This document shows, in pieces, positions 49,843 through 58,798 of a stretch of 64,000 nucleotides of DNA; position 1 is the first letter of the stretch; every line of letters begins with the position of its first letter. The translations under genes and the position numbers were made by a program. The stretch spans positions 28,457 through 92,456 of the forward strand of contig NZ_JAAXOQ010000018.1 in NCBI RefSeq assembly GCF_012396015.1. Direction: 5' to 3'. Source of the DNA: Tsukamurella spumae (lineage in GTDB: Bacteria; Actinomycetota; Actinomycetes; Mycobacteriales; Mycobacteriaceae). Under the pieces are notes generated by a model. It worked only from the letters and a program-made list of their open reading frames with translations, was not told the origin of the DNA and searched no databases.

Positions 49843-50499
49843 CTAGGTGGTGCCGGCGATCGCCGCGCGGCGGGAGGTGTCGACGACGGTACCGTCGAGG
49901 GCGACCCCGAAGATCCGGATTCCCCAGTCCGCGGACGAGTCCGCGGCCGCGAAGCCCGCGAGCGCCGCGGCGGCGCGGGCACGCTCCTCATCCTCGCCCA
50001 GCCGGGTGAGGTAGTCGACGGCGAAGCTCTCGGCAGCGAGACGGCTCAGGTGCAGCGACTGCCCGAACGTGGCCGGGCCGCCCTTCCCGTTCGCTGCCGG
50101 CGTGCGCAGGTCCTGGAGCTCGACGACGTACAGGCGCTGCCTGGCGAGATCGCCTGCTGCCGCCGTCAGTTCGCCCACAGACGCCTCCGCGGCCCTGGCG
50201 GCCGCGTGCACGGCGTCCACCTTGGAAGAGAAGTTGACCTGCGGCACAGCCTCGGTGGGGCGGAGGAAGTGTCCGCCGCCGGCGCCCTTCCGGGCCTCGA
50301 CCATGCCCGCCTCGATCAGCGGCGCGTACGCCGCGCGACCGGGGCGCGGCCCCGCATCCGCGCCGAAGATCTCGGCGTTCAGCTCGTCCAGGATCGGGCC
50401 GCGAGTGCCGACCTTCCACTGTCCGCTCCGTGCCAGAGCAAGGAGGTAGTCGGTCACCTCGTCGATCGCCGCGCCCGGCTCAGGCTTCCTTACAACCAT
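49843..50499 (-). CDS. Winged-helix-like hypothetical protein
   Basis: 218 residues from ATG with GAGGGAT upstream. ARSGQWKVGTRGPILDELNAE...YAPLIEAGMVEARKGAGGGHFL (about 24-80) looks like a winged helix with a Gly-rich wing. An Ala-rich coiled-coil and a globular end (FGVALDGTVVDTSRRAAI) follow. Family not recognised; a plasmid regulator or maintenance protein is plausible. Confidence 0.6.
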   Translation of the reverse strand: MVVRKPEPGAAIDEVTDYLLALARSGQWKVGTRGPILDELNAEIFGADAGPRPGRAAYAPLIEAGMVEARKGAGGGHFLRPTEAVPQVNFSSKVDAVHAAARAAEASVGELTAAAGDLARQRLYVVELQDLRTPAANGKGGPATFGQSLHLSRLAAESFAVDYLTRLGEDEERARAAAALAGFAAADSSADWGIRIFGVALDGTVVDTSRRAAIAGTT

Positions 50500-50723
50500 A
50501 TTTATCCCTCGTCTTTCTGTCGGTTCGCAGTATCTTTTGGTGCGGCACGACTGTACCACCACCCGATCCCTTAAGCAACCGGAGGTTCGCCGGAACTTAA
50601 TTCCCTATAGGGTGCGCGAGGTGAGTCACCACTTGTTCCGATGCGCTAGCAATCGGGAATTTCTATTCCCGCAGCGAAATCGGACACTATGCAGGTCAAC
50701 GCCGATTTGGTACCTTCGAGGGC

Positions 50724-50936
50724 ATGAACATGCACGTCAGCGCCCGGGAGGTGTCGCAGAGCGCCGCTGCGGCGCCGTGCCCGTGGTGCGGGTCGAGCGT
50801 GGCCACCACGGCGTGGCCCGGCGAGACCGAGCGCGTCTACGCCGATCATCGGCTGCCCGCGCCCCACGGCCGGGAGCGCTGCCCGGCGTCCGGGCTCACC
50901 CGGTCCGAGGTCGAACCGGCCGGTGGCCCGCGGTGA
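50724..50936 (+). CDS. Small zinc-ribbon-like protein
   Basis: 70 residues. CPWCGSS near 19, two His in DHRLPAPHG and RCPASG near 53 form a likely zinc site. Its stop overlaps the recombinase start (GTGA), so the two are made together; it may be a DNA-binding accessory or directionality factor. Confidence 0.6.
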   Translation: MNMHVSAREVSQSAAAAPCPWCGSSVATTAWPGETERVYADHRLPAPHGRERCPASGLTRSEVEPAGGPR

Positions 50937-52117
50937 CCGCACCGTCGGGCGACGTCACGTCACGTGACACCACGATCGAGCGCCGCCCGCACGCCGGCCA
51001 GGTGGCGTTACCGCCGGAGATCCTCACGCGCATGGCCGAGGTCGTCGAGCACGCACAAGCGACCGGCACCAGCCGGGCGTACCGCGCCGCGTGGGTCCGG
51101 TTCGAGAACTGGTGCGCCCGCCACGGCTACGCCGCCCTGCCGGCGCGACCCGAGGTGATCGCCGCGTACCTCGTCGTCGCCCGAGACACCGTGACCGAGG
51201 CGGGGAAGCGCGCGTACGCGCCGGCCACCCTGAGCAAGTGGGTCAGCGCGATCGCCGACCGTCACCGCCGCGCCGGCATCACCGACCTGCCGACCGGGCA
51301 CGAGCTTGTGCGCGAGACCCTCGCCGGCATCAAACGCGAGTACGCGATCGCGGGGGAGAGGCCCCGCCGACCGCGCGCCCCGCTGCTCACCGACGACATC
51401 ATGGACCTGGTCACCACGGCCCGCGATCAGGTCCTCGGCTGGGCCGACGCGGCTGTCGAACGGCGCGACAGCGCCCTGCTGCTCGTCGGCCTGGCAACCA
51501 GCATCCGCCGGTCCGAGCTGGTCGCCCTGACCGGCGCCGACGTGGCGCTGCACCGCGCGGACGGCCTGCACGTCACCGTCACGCGGTCGAAGACCGACCA
51601 GGAAGGCACAGGGCACCTGCACCCCGCGCCACGCGCCGAGGACCCACGCCGGTGCCCGGTCTGCGCCGCGGTGCGCTGGGCCGAGGTCGTCGCCGTCAGC
51701 GACCGCTACGGCCGCCGCGGCGTGATCCGCCTGCTGACCGGAGCGCCCTCGCTCGAGACGGCCGGGCACGTGTGCACCGACCCCGACCAGCTCGCCAGCC
51801 GCTGGGTCGCCGCCCGGCGCCCGTTCTTCCGGTCGATCCGCCGCAACGGACTGGTGGGCGAGCACGCCCTGGCGGCGTCCTCCGTGCACGCCATCGTGCG
51901 GCGCCGCGCCGAGCGCGCCGGCATCGACCCCACCGTCGTCGAGGAGCTCGGCGCGCACAGCCTCCGCGCCGGGCACGTCACCCAGGCGCTCCGGAACGGC
52001 GCGAGCTTCGAAGAAGTGATGTCCCAGACCGGGCACACCACCGTCTCCACCGTGCTGCGCTACCGTCGCGAAAATGCGCCCCTTGTAAGCAATTCCGTCA
52101 CGAAACTCGGCCTATGA
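50933..52117 (+). CDS. Tyrosine recombinase (integrase)
   Basis: 394 residues from GTG in the overlap. SAM-like N-terminal domain (about 30-140). Catalytic residues are in order: Arg192 (TSIRRSELVALT), Lys220 (RSKTDQEG), HSLR with His342 and Arg345, His368 (TGHTTVSTV) and Tyr377 (LRYRR). A CPVC pair at about 241-244 is an unusual insert. It could resolve multimers or integrate a module. The next gene overlaps by four bases. Confidence 0.88.
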   Translation: MTAPSGDVTSRDTTIERRPHAGQVALPPEILTRMAEVVEHAQATGTSRAYRAAWVRFENWCARHGYAALPARPEVIAAYLVVARDTVTEAGKRAYAPATLSKWVSAIADRHRRAGITDLPTGHELVRETLAGIKREYAIAGERPRRPRAPLLTDDIMDLVTTARDQVLGWADAAVERRDSALLLVGLATSIRRSELVALTGADVALHRADGLHVTVTRSKTDQEGTGHLHPAPRAEDPRRCPVCAAVRWAEVVAVSDRYGRRGVIRLLTGAPSLETAGHVCTDPDQLASRWVAARRPFFRSIRRNGLVGEHALAASSVHAIVRRRAERAGIDPTVVEELGAHSLRAGHVTQALRNGASFEEVMSQTGHTTVSTVLRYRRENAPLVSNSVTKLGL

Positions 52118-53094
52118 CAACGGTCGACGGCTTCGGGGCGCGCGACCGCGCCACCTGGACGCTCTGGGCCGACTGGTGCGCGGCCGTCGGCGAGCCCGTG
52201 CTGCCCGCACCGCCTGCCGTGCTGGCCCGGTTCATCGCCGCCAACCCCGCGGCGACCCGCACGCAGCGCCGCCGGGTCGCCGTGATCAACGGCGCGCACC
52301 GTCGCGCCGGCCACCGTCCGCCCGGCATCGCCGAGACGGTGCGCGAAGCGATCGACACCGCGCGTACCGCCCGCCGGCACCACCTCGTCGACCTCGCGGC
52401 CGACGTCGCGACACACCTCCCGGAGGGCTGGCCCGCCGCGCTCTTCGCCCGACGCGACGCGCTGCTCCTGGTGCTCGCCACGACCGGGATCGGTCCGACG
52501 GCACTGAGCCGGCTCACCGCCGGGCAGGTCTACGCCGCCGGCGCGGTCGACCAGCTCCACATCACCACATGCCGCGAGCAGCTCAGCACCGCGAACGCGC
52601 TCGTCACCGCGGGCGTCTCGCCCACGGCCGTCCTCGAGGAGTGGCTACGCCTGCGCGCCCTCCAGCACCACGTCCCGAGCGCGAGCGCCACCGCGACTGC
52701 CCTCCGCGGCGCACCCACCCCCGCTGTGCCGGCCCTGCCCGACGAGGCGCCGATCTTCACACCTCTCGACGGCTGGGGCAGCCCACCGCTCGACACCACC
52801 GCAGCGCTCAGCGCCCCCGCGATCGGCGCCCTGCTCCGCGCACACCTGGCCGGCGGCGCCCCCGCACACCGACACCTCGCGCCGCGCCCCACCCCCGAGC
52901 TTGAACCAGGGCCCCCCGAGTACCCCACGCCCGCGCCGCTCGACCCGCGGACCTACGATCGCGGCATCGCCGCACGCCGCGCAGCGCGGAGCGCCCTTGC
53001 CGACGTTGACGATGTGCTCGACACCGTCGACGCCCGCGCCGGACAGCTCAACGAGGACCTCCTCCAGCTCCTCGACTACGTCACCACAGACTGA
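52114..53094 (+). CDS. Recombinase-like partner lacking catalytic residues
   Basis: 326 residues. The N-terminal half (RATWTLWADWCAAVGEPVLPAPPAVLARFIAAN) parallels the core-binding domain of the upstream integrase. RRDALLLVLATTGIGPTALSRLTAGQV parallels its RRDSALLLVGLATSIRRSELVALTGADV, but the catalytic Arg is lost. No HxxR box or Tyr follows. I infer an inactive paralogue that helps the integrase bind or choose sites. Confidence 0.7.
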   Translation: MTTVDGFGARDRATWTLWADWCAAVGEPVLPAPPAVLARFIAANPAATRTQRRRVAVINGAHRRAGHRPPGIAETVREAIDTARTARRHHLVDLAADVATHLPEGWPAALFARRDALLLVLATTGIGPTALSRLTAGQVYAAGAVDQLHITTCREQLSTANALVTAGVSPTAVLEEWLRLRALQHHVPSASATATALRGAPTPAVPALPDEAPIFTPLDGWGSPPLDTTAALSAPAIGALLRAHLAGGAPAHRHLAPRPTPELEPGPPEYPTPAPLDPRTYDRGIAARRAARSALADVDDVLDTVDARAGQLNEDLLQLLDYVTTD

Positions 53095-53115
53095 CCGGAA
53101 CCAAACGGCGACCTG

Positions 53116-53325
53116 GTGCGTCCAATTCATGTGAGAGATGACGCCCTGCATGCCCGCGCCCTTGACGCCCTGCTCGCCGCCGAAGCCGGCCGATTCGACC
53201 CAGACGTCCGTGTGAGCCCTGAACTCGACGATCGGATAGTGAACGCGATCAGAGCAGTACGAAAGCCCCGGGAAACGATCCAGGTCGACGCACGGGGCGG
53301 CCCGCCAGGCGGGACCGAACGATGA
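53116..53325 (+). CDS. Possible small protein
   Basis: 69 residues from GTG without a clear ribosome site. Charged and helical, no domain. It is the only credible frame in the gap 53095-53344, but may not be coding. Confidence 0.3.
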   Translation: MRPIHVRDDALHARALDALLAAEAGRFDPDVRVSPELDDRIVNAIRAVRKPRETIQVDARGGPPGGTER

Positions 53326-53344
53326 CGTTGCACGACAAGGGGAT

Positions 53345-53373
53345 TTGACACGATTTCGCCGTTTGAGTATTCT
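53345..53373 (+). promoter_or_regulatory. Consensus-like promoter
   Basis: TTGACA (53345-53350), 17-bp spacer, TATTCT (53368-53373). It leaves a leader of about 115 bases before the DUF3800-like gene. Confidence 0.7.
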
Positions 53374-53493
53374 CGATTGTGAGCAAGGCATCGGCCCGAC
53401 CAACACCAGGTCCAGCTGATCTGGCCCCCGGGTATTCTGCGGAAGTCGGGGGTTGCTCTATATTTGGGGCCAGGCGGGAGTGAAGTCGGGGAC

Positions 53494-54360
53494 GTGGTAA
53501 CCGAACGGCTCCGCGAGCGATACCGCTCCACCACCGGCCCGGTTGCGTTCCTTGATGAGAGTTACCAACTCGATCCGAGTGAGCCCGAGGGGCTGTACTA
53601 CATCATGACGGCCACGGTGGTGGCCCGGAACGTCATGGACCGACTCCGCACCGATCTCGATCGGACCGCCGGGCATCGGCTTTGGCACACCACCGAGGCC
53701 CTGCTTCAGGGCTCCGCCGGCCACAAGGCCACCCTGGCGATGCTCCGCGTCGTCGCCGCGACTCCCAACGTGACGTTCCTGGTACACCACCAGAAGGTCA
53801 CCCCTGACGCTACCGGCGGCTGGAACGACGGCGGCCAGGCCAGGGAGGAGTGCTTCCGCGGGCTCGCCGCCAGGCTGTCCAGGCAGGTCCTGCCCACCAC
53901 GCCTGATCCGGTCAACCTGATGGTGCTCGACAAGCGCAAGTACCAGAACCAGCAGCGGTTCGACGAGCAGATCGTCAAGCGGATCCGCGCCACGAAGATC
54001 GGCCACCGGAACCTACAGCTGGTCCAGGCGCAGCCGTCGGAGGAACCGCTGCTGTACCTGCCGGACCTGGTGGCCGCTGCATACCGACGCGGTGCGATCA
54101 CCCACACCAACAACCACACGGACGCCGCGCTGCTGAACACAATCCGGACGAAGGTGGGACTGGTCTCCCCTCGAGCCCAGGACGGCGCCCGAATGATGAC
54201 CGACGACCAGATGCGCGCCCTGCGGCGCGTCATCGACGCCACCTCCGCCTCGTTCCGGCCCCGCCCGGCCGCCAGCCGAGTGCTCCCGCCGCCGGACGCG
54301 CGACCCTACCGTCCAGACCCCGGTCTCCCCGGCCGAGGCCGAGACGGCCTCGGCCGATAG
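53494..54360 (+). CDS. DUF3800-like protein (RNase H fold predicted)
   Basis: 288 residues. GPVAFLDESYQ near the N-terminus holds the LDES-type first acidic motif, and EEPLLYLPDLVAAAYRR near 190-206 the late D-L-V-A motif of DUF3800 proteins, which are predicted RNase H-like nucleases frequent in mobile elements. The GTG start follows a GGGGA; a TTG at 53464 is possible. The C-terminus is Pro/Arg-rich. Defence or mobile-element role unproven. Confidence 0.65.
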   Translation: MVTERLRERYRSTTGPVAFLDESYQLDPSEPEGLYYIMTATVVARNVMDRLRTDLDRTAGHRLWHTTEALLQGSAGHKATLAMLRVVAATPNVTFLVHHQKVTPDATGGWNDGGQAREECFRGLAARLSRQVLPTTPDPVNLMVLDKRKYQNQQRFDEQIVKRIRATKIGHRNLQLVQAQPSEEPLLYLPDLVAAAYRRGAITHTNNHTDAALLNTIRTKVGLVSPRAQDGARMMTDDQMRALRRVIDATSASFRPRPAASRVLPPPDARPYRPDPGLPGRGRDGLGR

Positions 54361-54427
54361 ACGCCCCCGTTGAACCAGACGCCACAACGAATCTCGCCGT
54401 AGCACAATGCCCCTGGTGACGATTCTG

Positions 54428-54472
54428 GTTTCATTGTCTGGAAACAAGATTCCGGCAAAGGTGCCTTTGCCG
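54428..54472. promoter_or_regulatory. Candidate res site before the resolvase
   Basis: GTTTC...GAAAC (54428-54445) and CGGCAAAGG-TG-CCTTTGCCG (54453-54472) are adjacent dyads 22 bases before the resolvase start, where res subsites and the promoter normally lie. Confidence 0.55.
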
Positions 54473-54493
54473 AGGCACCGGATCGGCGGGGCC

Positions 54494-55087
54494 ATGGACG
54501 GCATGTTGATCGGCTACGCGCGGTGCTCGACGCGCGGCCAAGACCTCCGCGCCCAGGAGCACGAGCTGCGCAAGGCTGGCGTCGCGCCGGAGCGGATCTA
54601 CACCGATTCCGGGTTCACTGGACGCAACACCAATCGGCCCGGCTTGAAGACGGCCCTGGAGGTAGTGCGTGAGGGCGATACGTTGATCGTGACGAAGCTC
54701 GATCGCCTTGGGCGGTCGATCCTCGACCTGCACAACATCGCGAGTGAACTCACAGAGAAGGGCGTGAAGCTCTCGTGGGGCGGCACCACGTACAACCCGC
54801 TCGACCCCGCCGGGAAGCTGTTCTTCGCGATGCTGGCGGCGTTCGCCGAGTTTGAGTCGGACCTGATTCGAGCGAGAACCCGCGAGGGCTTGGCCGAGGC
54901 AAGGCGGCAGGGCCGCATCCCAGGACGACCGTCGACGCTGACTGCCTTGCAGCAGAAGCGGCTCTACGACGACTACGAGTCAGGGAAGTACACCGTCGCG
55001 CAGTTGATGGAGCTGTACCCGCTTAAGCGAGCAGCGATGTACGCGACGATTGAGCGTGAGCGTGATCGCCGCGTACATCGGCCATAG
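54494..55087 (+). CDS. Serine resolvase/invertase
   Basis: 197 residues. LIGYARCSTRGQDLRAQ with the catalytic Ser, YTDSGFTGRNTNRPGL, VTKLDRLGRSILDL and AEFESDLIRARTREGLAEARRQG are all classical; the C-terminal HTH reads YTVAQLMELYPLKRAAMYATI. Full length for the family. Probably resolves plasmid dimers or a relict transposon. Confidence 0.88.
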   Translation: MDGMLIGYARCSTRGQDLRAQEHELRKAGVAPERIYTDSGFTGRNTNRPGLKTALEVVREGDTLIVTKLDRLGRSILDLHNIASELTEKGVKLSWGGTTYNPLDPAGKLFFAMLAAFAEFESDLIRARTREGLAEARRQGRIPGRPSTLTALQQKRLYDDYESGKYTVAQLMELYPLKRAAMYATIERERDRRVHRP

Positions 55088-55094
55088 GGCTCAC

Positions 55095-55604
55095 CTACTG
55101 GCTGTCGATGGCGCCCTGGACGTCCGCCTCAATTCGGGACGCTTCGGTGCTCAGAAGGTCCAGCAGCACGTCGAAATCGGCGTCCGTGCGGGACTGCCGC
55201 CAGGTGTTCGCGGCGTCGAGCGAGTCGTCGAGGTCGGGCCACTCCCAATCCGCACCGTCGGTGCGGCGGTTGCCGATGGTGTACTCGGCCTCGGTGACGA
55301 ACTCGTCGACGATGTCCTCGGGGTTGGCGCGGGATGCCTTCAGGCGCGCGATGTACTCGCGGACCGAGGCGGCGTCGGTGAGCAGGTTCGGCTCGCTGTT
55401 CACGTGGTGGTGCCCTTCCTCAAGGAGTCGGTAGATGGTTGGGCGGCTGACGCCGGAGGCGCGTTCGACCGCGGCCTTGTCGGTGGTGAATGGCAGTCTG
55501 CGGATCACCGCGTAGATCTGATCGCGGACCGCGTCGGCGGCGTGTTGGTGCTCGCGCCGCAGACTGCGGAGCTGGTTGAGGTGTGCTTCGGCGTGTTGAT
55601 CCAC
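55095..55604 (-). CDS. HTH regulator, leaderless mRNA likely
   Basis: 169 residues from GTG 55604. KAAVERASGVSRPTIYRLLEEG is a TetR/resolvase-like HTH; the rest is helical and acidic. The minus-strand promoter TTGCTG-N17-TACACT ends seven bases before the GTG. It faces a small gene across shared operator sequence and probably represses both. Confidence 0.7.
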   Translation of the reverse strand: MDQHAEAHLNQLRSLRREHQHAADAVRDQIYAVIRRLPFTTDKAAVERASGVSRPTIYRLLEEGHHHVNSEPNLLTDAASVREYIARLKASRANPEDIVDEFVTEAEYTIGNRRTDGADWEWPDLDDSLDAANTWRQSRTDADFDVLLDLLSTEASRIEADVQGAIDSQ

Positions 55605-55659
55605 ACCCAGAAGTGTAAAGCGGTTGACACGCAACAGCAAGCGGCGTAAAGTGATTTAC
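55602..55659. promoter_or_regulatory. Overlapping divergent promoters with dyads
   Basis: Plus strand: TTGACA (55624-55629), 17-bp spacer, TAAAGT (55647-55652). Minus strand: TTGCTG-N17-TACACT. The dyad GTAAA-GTGA-TTTAC (55646-55659) covers the + strand -10, and a related GTGTAAAG...TTGACAC lies over the minus -10. Control by the HTH protein is likely. Confidence 0.7.
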
Positions 55660-55682
55660 AGAACTGCGGAGAGGAGTCAGTC

Positions 55683-55947
55683 ATGAAGATCAAGTTCACC
55701 GAGTCGCGCAAGGGCTACCACGTCGCGGACACCGACGCCGACCTGTACCTGGGCCAGGTCGTCCAACACAGCACGTGGCAGACGCGCAACAAGCGGGACC
55801 GCGTCTACTGGACGGCACTGGTGGGTGCACTCGGCCCGGCCGATGAAGGGCGAGCGCGGCCAGCTGCTCACGTTCGACACACGTAAGGCGGCCGTCGCCG
55901 CGCTCATTGCGCACGAACCCGCCGCAAAACCATCAACGACTGCCTGA
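55683..55947 (+). pseudogene. Small gene with a probable frameshift
   Basis: The first frame gives 67 residues (MKIKFTESRKGYHVADTDAD...YWTALVGALGP) and then loses its protein character. From ATG 55843 a different frame continues naturally (MKGERGQLLTFDTRKAAVAALIAHEP) to a stop at 55947. Joined they would make one protein of about 88 residues. Real frameshift or sequence error cannot be told apart here. Confidence 0.6.
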
Positions 55948-56076
55948 TGATCGAAAGGATGGTGGTTGCGGGGCCTGCCGAGGTTCGCCTGAGTTGCTGC
56001 CGACCTCTCTCCCCGCCCTGTGGGATAGGCCCTCGGAGGCCCCAGAGCCACCGTCCGTCAAACGAGGGAGACCGAG

Positions 56077-56354
56077 ATGAGTGATCGGAAGACAGCGCAC
56101 CTGGCTGGCACCCCGCGGCCGGGACGGCTTCCCGCTCGCGCCCGGGGCCGCGTGCTACCTGCTCGACCCGCCGCACGCCGGCGTCAAGGTGGTCACAATC
56201 GGCAGGATCGATCCGGTCGGCACCCGCGGGAAGTCGATGCCCACGCAGATGTGGTCCGCGACACGGCGCGCCTGTTCCGAGTGCAGGAATCGGGCACCCC
56301 GCTGCGACTCACGCCGCCTTGCTCGCGCAGCTCGGTTACGAGATCGTGCGCTGA
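56077..56354 (+). pseudogene. Frameshifted small gene
   Basis: After GAGGGAGACCGAG an ATG (56077) and an overlapping GTG (56081) open two frames. The GTG frame looks protein-like (GRDGFPLAPGAACYLLDPPHAGVKVV) up to about 56250. The natural end THAALLAQLGYEIVR then lies in the third frame. At least one frameshift is needed for a single product of about 90 residues. Confidence 0.5.
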
Positions 56355-56388
56355 TCCGGCGTCCAGAAACCGAAAGGGAGGCTGCTGC

Positions 56389-56745
56389 ATGGAACAGATT
56401 CAGGTGGATGAGTCCGTCGCTAAGCTGGGATTCGTTCGCGTGTGCGAGCATCACTGTCCGATTGGCTGGTACGAAGCGAAGCTGGAAGGCTTCGGTGCGA
56501 AGCCGATCGAGACTCTCATCCGAGTCGCGGAACGCCTCGGCAAGGTGTGGGGAGGAACCGGCGCCGACAACTACCGGCACGAACTGGTACTGCTCGGGGC
56601 CGACGGCGATATGGGCTCGGACGCGCAGATTCCCGGTGAATCGTGGGACTGGTGGGTTCAGGCCGCCGACCTCCGTTTGTCCCTTGTCGACGACTGCTAC
56701 GGCTGCCCGACCTGCTCCATCGAGCTGGTCACCGCGGTCCGGTAA
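56389..56745 (+). CDS. Hypothetical protein
   Basis: 118 residues; CEHHCPIGWYEAKLEG near 19 and CYGCPTC near 105 could bind metal. Not recognised. GGGAGG upstream of the ATG. First of a series of small genes each with its own ribosome site. Confidence 0.65.
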   Translation: MEQIQVDESVAKLGFVRVCEHHCPIGWYEAKLEGFGAKPIETLIRVAERLGKVWGGTGADNYRHELVLLGADGDMGSDAQIPGESWDWWVQAADLRLSLVDDCYGCPTCSIELVTAVR

Positions 56746-56766
56746 CCGAAGCTAAGGAGAGCGCTC

Positions 56767-57057
56767 GTGCTCACGTTCACCGCAACCGACACCATCCCCG
56801 CAGGCGCGGTCAGGCCCGGGCACGTCATCGACGCGCGGGAGATCTTCGCGCAGTGGCCCGCCGCCGCGCCGATCCTGTCGCCGCTCAACGCGCTCGGCGA
56901 GGACGACCCGGTCGCCGCCCTGCGGTTCCTGACCGTCACGGCCGTCCGAACCGACGGGCCGGACGTCGTGGTGCTCGAGTACCACGACAACGGCAGCGCC
57001 GGCGACTTCGGCGTGATGAGTGACCAGCCGGTCCGCATCTTCGCCGCGGCGGAATAG
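56767..57057 (+). CDS. Hypothetical protein
   Basis: 96 residues from GTG with AAGGAG upstream. Beta-rich (LTFTATDTIPAGAVRPGHVID, TVTAVRTDGPDVVVLEYHD). Not recognised. Confidence 0.65.
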   Translation: MLTFTATDTIPAGAVRPGHVIDAREIFAQWPAAAPILSPLNALGEDDPVAALRFLTVTAVRTDGPDVVVLEYHDNGSAGDFGVMSDQPVRIFAAAE

Positions 57058-57083
57058 TCCACGAATCGAAGAGCTGAGGAGCC

Positions 57084-57257
57084 ATGACCAGGAGTGAGCA
57101 GACCCGAGAGCGTCGACGCGCAGAGGCGGCGGCGTACGCCTGGATGGATCGCCCACACACAGTGAGGGTGGCCAAGGGAGACTCGACTCTATGCAGGTGC
57201 GGCCGCTATGGGGGCGACACTCGCGGCGGTATCCATCTCACCGAGGCACCGGAATAG
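57084..57257 (+). CDS. Very small Arg-rich protein with CxC
   Basis: 57 residues. Basic helical start (RSEQTRERRRAEAAAYAW), then LCRCGRYGGDTRGG. GAGGAG lies just upstream of the ATG, and the gene sits at regular spacing between its neighbours, so it is probably real. Confidence 0.55.
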   Translation: MTRSEQTRERRRAEAAAYAWMDRPHTVRVAKGDSTLCRCGRYGGDTRGGIHLTEAPE

Positions 57258-57269
57258 GTTGGAGGAAAC

Positions 57270-57578
57270 ATGCCCAGCACCAAAGCTGATCCTGACGAGG
57301 GTTCGATGGCGCCCTCACCGAGTGCGCTGACCGACGCCGAACTCGATGCGTTGCCGGAGTACATCTTCGATGACCGGCGCTCGATCCTGTGGGAACTGCT
57401 CGACGACGGCCGTTACGGGATGCGGGCGGCCGATCCGATCGCGTACGACCCCGAGATGACGAGGAGCTTGCACGAGCTGCGCTCCACCATCGGCAGCATC
57501 CTGCTCCCACTGCGGGTCGACAAACGCCCTCGAGATCGGGAGACCAGCCGCCTCGTCGACCCCGACAACGACCAGTAG
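57270..57578 (+). CDS. Hypothetical protein
   Basis: 102 residues, acidic, helical (LTDAELDALPEYIFDDRRSILWELLDDG). Not recognised. GGAGG six bases before the ATG. Confidence 0.65.
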   Translation: MPSTKADPDEGSMAPSPSALTDAELDALPEYIFDDRRSILWELLDDGRYGMRAADPIAYDPEMTRSLHELRSTIGSILLPLRVDKRPRDRETSRLVDPDNDQ

Positions 57579-57600
57579 CCGCCACCGAAGGAGTTGCCCG

Positions 57601-57939
57601 ATGAGTGATCTGACAAGCGAAGACCTGCACTTGCTCCGAGCGATCGAGGGCCTTATGTACGACACACAGGAGCCCTCGAAGGACCCTTGGAAACCGAACT
57701 CTGCATCGTTTCGCTACGCCGCTGACGTGCTGCACGCACTGATCGGCGAGGTGGAGGCGAAGACCCCTGAAGCGGACGTTATCGAGGCACTGCGGTGGGA
57801 GGCTGACCGTGCCGACGCTGACGCTGCCATCCGAATCAGGTACCCGCATCTGAGCCCGGCTGAGCAGGCACCGATGGCGGAGCAGTTGCTTGGTGAGCTG
57901 ACCGCCCGACGGCACGCGGCGGTGTCTGACGATGAGTGA
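57601..57939 (+). CDS. Hypothetical protein
   Basis: 112 residues, helical, acidic; no recognised domain (VIEALRWEADRADADAAIRIR). AAGGAG upstream. Confidence 0.65.
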   Translation: MSDLTSEDLHLLRAIEGLMYDTQEPSKDPWKPNSASFRYAADVLHALIGEVEAKTPEADVIEALRWEADRADADAAIRIRYPHLSPAEQAPMAEQLLGELTARRHAAVSDDE

Positions 57940-57982
57940 TCCGGCGTCCGCAAATCGAACATCTGAAGGAAGGAGTGAGAGA

Positions 57983-58447
57983 GTGAAACCCGATCTGATC
58001 CCCACGCCCGTTCTCGATCGAATTGAGCACCTGGTCGAGTACGGCGATGTCTACATTCCCGGTTTCGACCGAAACGCCAAATGGTCACAAGGGGGTTCGT
58101 GCAGCTTCCTCTCACCGGCCCCTATCTATCGACTCCATGGGACCTCAACCCAGTACCTGATCGGCGTGTACACCGACCGGCTATGGACGCTGGTCAACCT
58201 GAACTATCTTGCCTGCGATCCCTACTGCGACGATCCGATCTGCGTAAGAGTTCGCGAGCAGGCGGTACAGCAGTGGAAGGGAGTACCAGCCGGCGGCACC
58301 CTGTTCGCAGTCACGGACGTCGACCCGCAGACCGATGCCCTCCCCAACCCGGTGCCCTACTACGTGCACATCGACGATGCGCAACGCGTGGACCGGAACG
58401 GGCTTGCTACGCCGATCGAGGTCAACCTGTTCGGCAACGTCCACTAA
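57983..58447 (+). CDS. Hypothetical protein
   Basis: 154 residues from GTG after GGAAGGAGTGAGAGA; an ATG at 57932 overlaps the previous stop but lacks a ribosome site. Contains CDPYCDDPIC (about 77-86), possibly metal binding. Not recognised. Confidence 0.65.
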   Translation: MKPDLIPTPVLDRIEHLVEYGDVYIPGFDRNAKWSQGGSCSFLSPAPIYRLHGTSTQYLIGVYTDRLWTLVNLNYLACDPYCDDPICVRVREQAVQQWKGVPAGGTLFAVTDVDPQTDALPNPVPYYVHIDDAQRVDRNGLATPIEVNLFGNVH

Positions 58448-58484
58448 TCGAACGCTGTCAGACCCACAAGGAACGGATGCGAAC

Positions 58485-58763
58485 ATGGGGAAAACTGCTG
58501 TAGATCTGCACGACGAGGTTGTGGACCTGCTCGACGTCCTACAGGGAACCCGTCGCCGACTGACCGAGATCAAGCACGAGTTCGCGCGGCTCGATCCGAA
58601 CAAGCTTGAGGTCGACGAGCTAGGGGACGCGACGACAGCATCCGCGGCGATGCGAGCGGCCCGGGCGGGCCTGAGCGACACCGATCGCGCCCTGACGCTC
58701 GCCCAAGAGGCCGTCTACGAGGCGATGCGCCACACAAGCCGCTTGCGCCACACCCCGTCCTGA
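58485..58763 (+). CDS. Small coiled-coil protein
   Basis: 92 residues, almost entirely helical with heptad-like Leu/Val spacing (VVDLLDVLQGTRRRLTEIKHEF). Not recognised. Confidence 0.6.
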   Translation: MGKTAVDLHDEVVDLLDVLQGTRRRLTEIKHEFARLDPNKLEVDELGDATTASAAMRAARAGLSDTDRALTLAQEAVYEAMRHTSRLRHTPS

Positions 58764-58798
58764 GATCGAATTCGCGAAACCGAAAGCGAGACAGCAGA

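Noticed and set aside
54428..54472. Terminator for the DUF3800-like gene
   Set aside because: The dyads could form hairpins, but their place just before a resolvase start and two-dyad layout fit a res site better.
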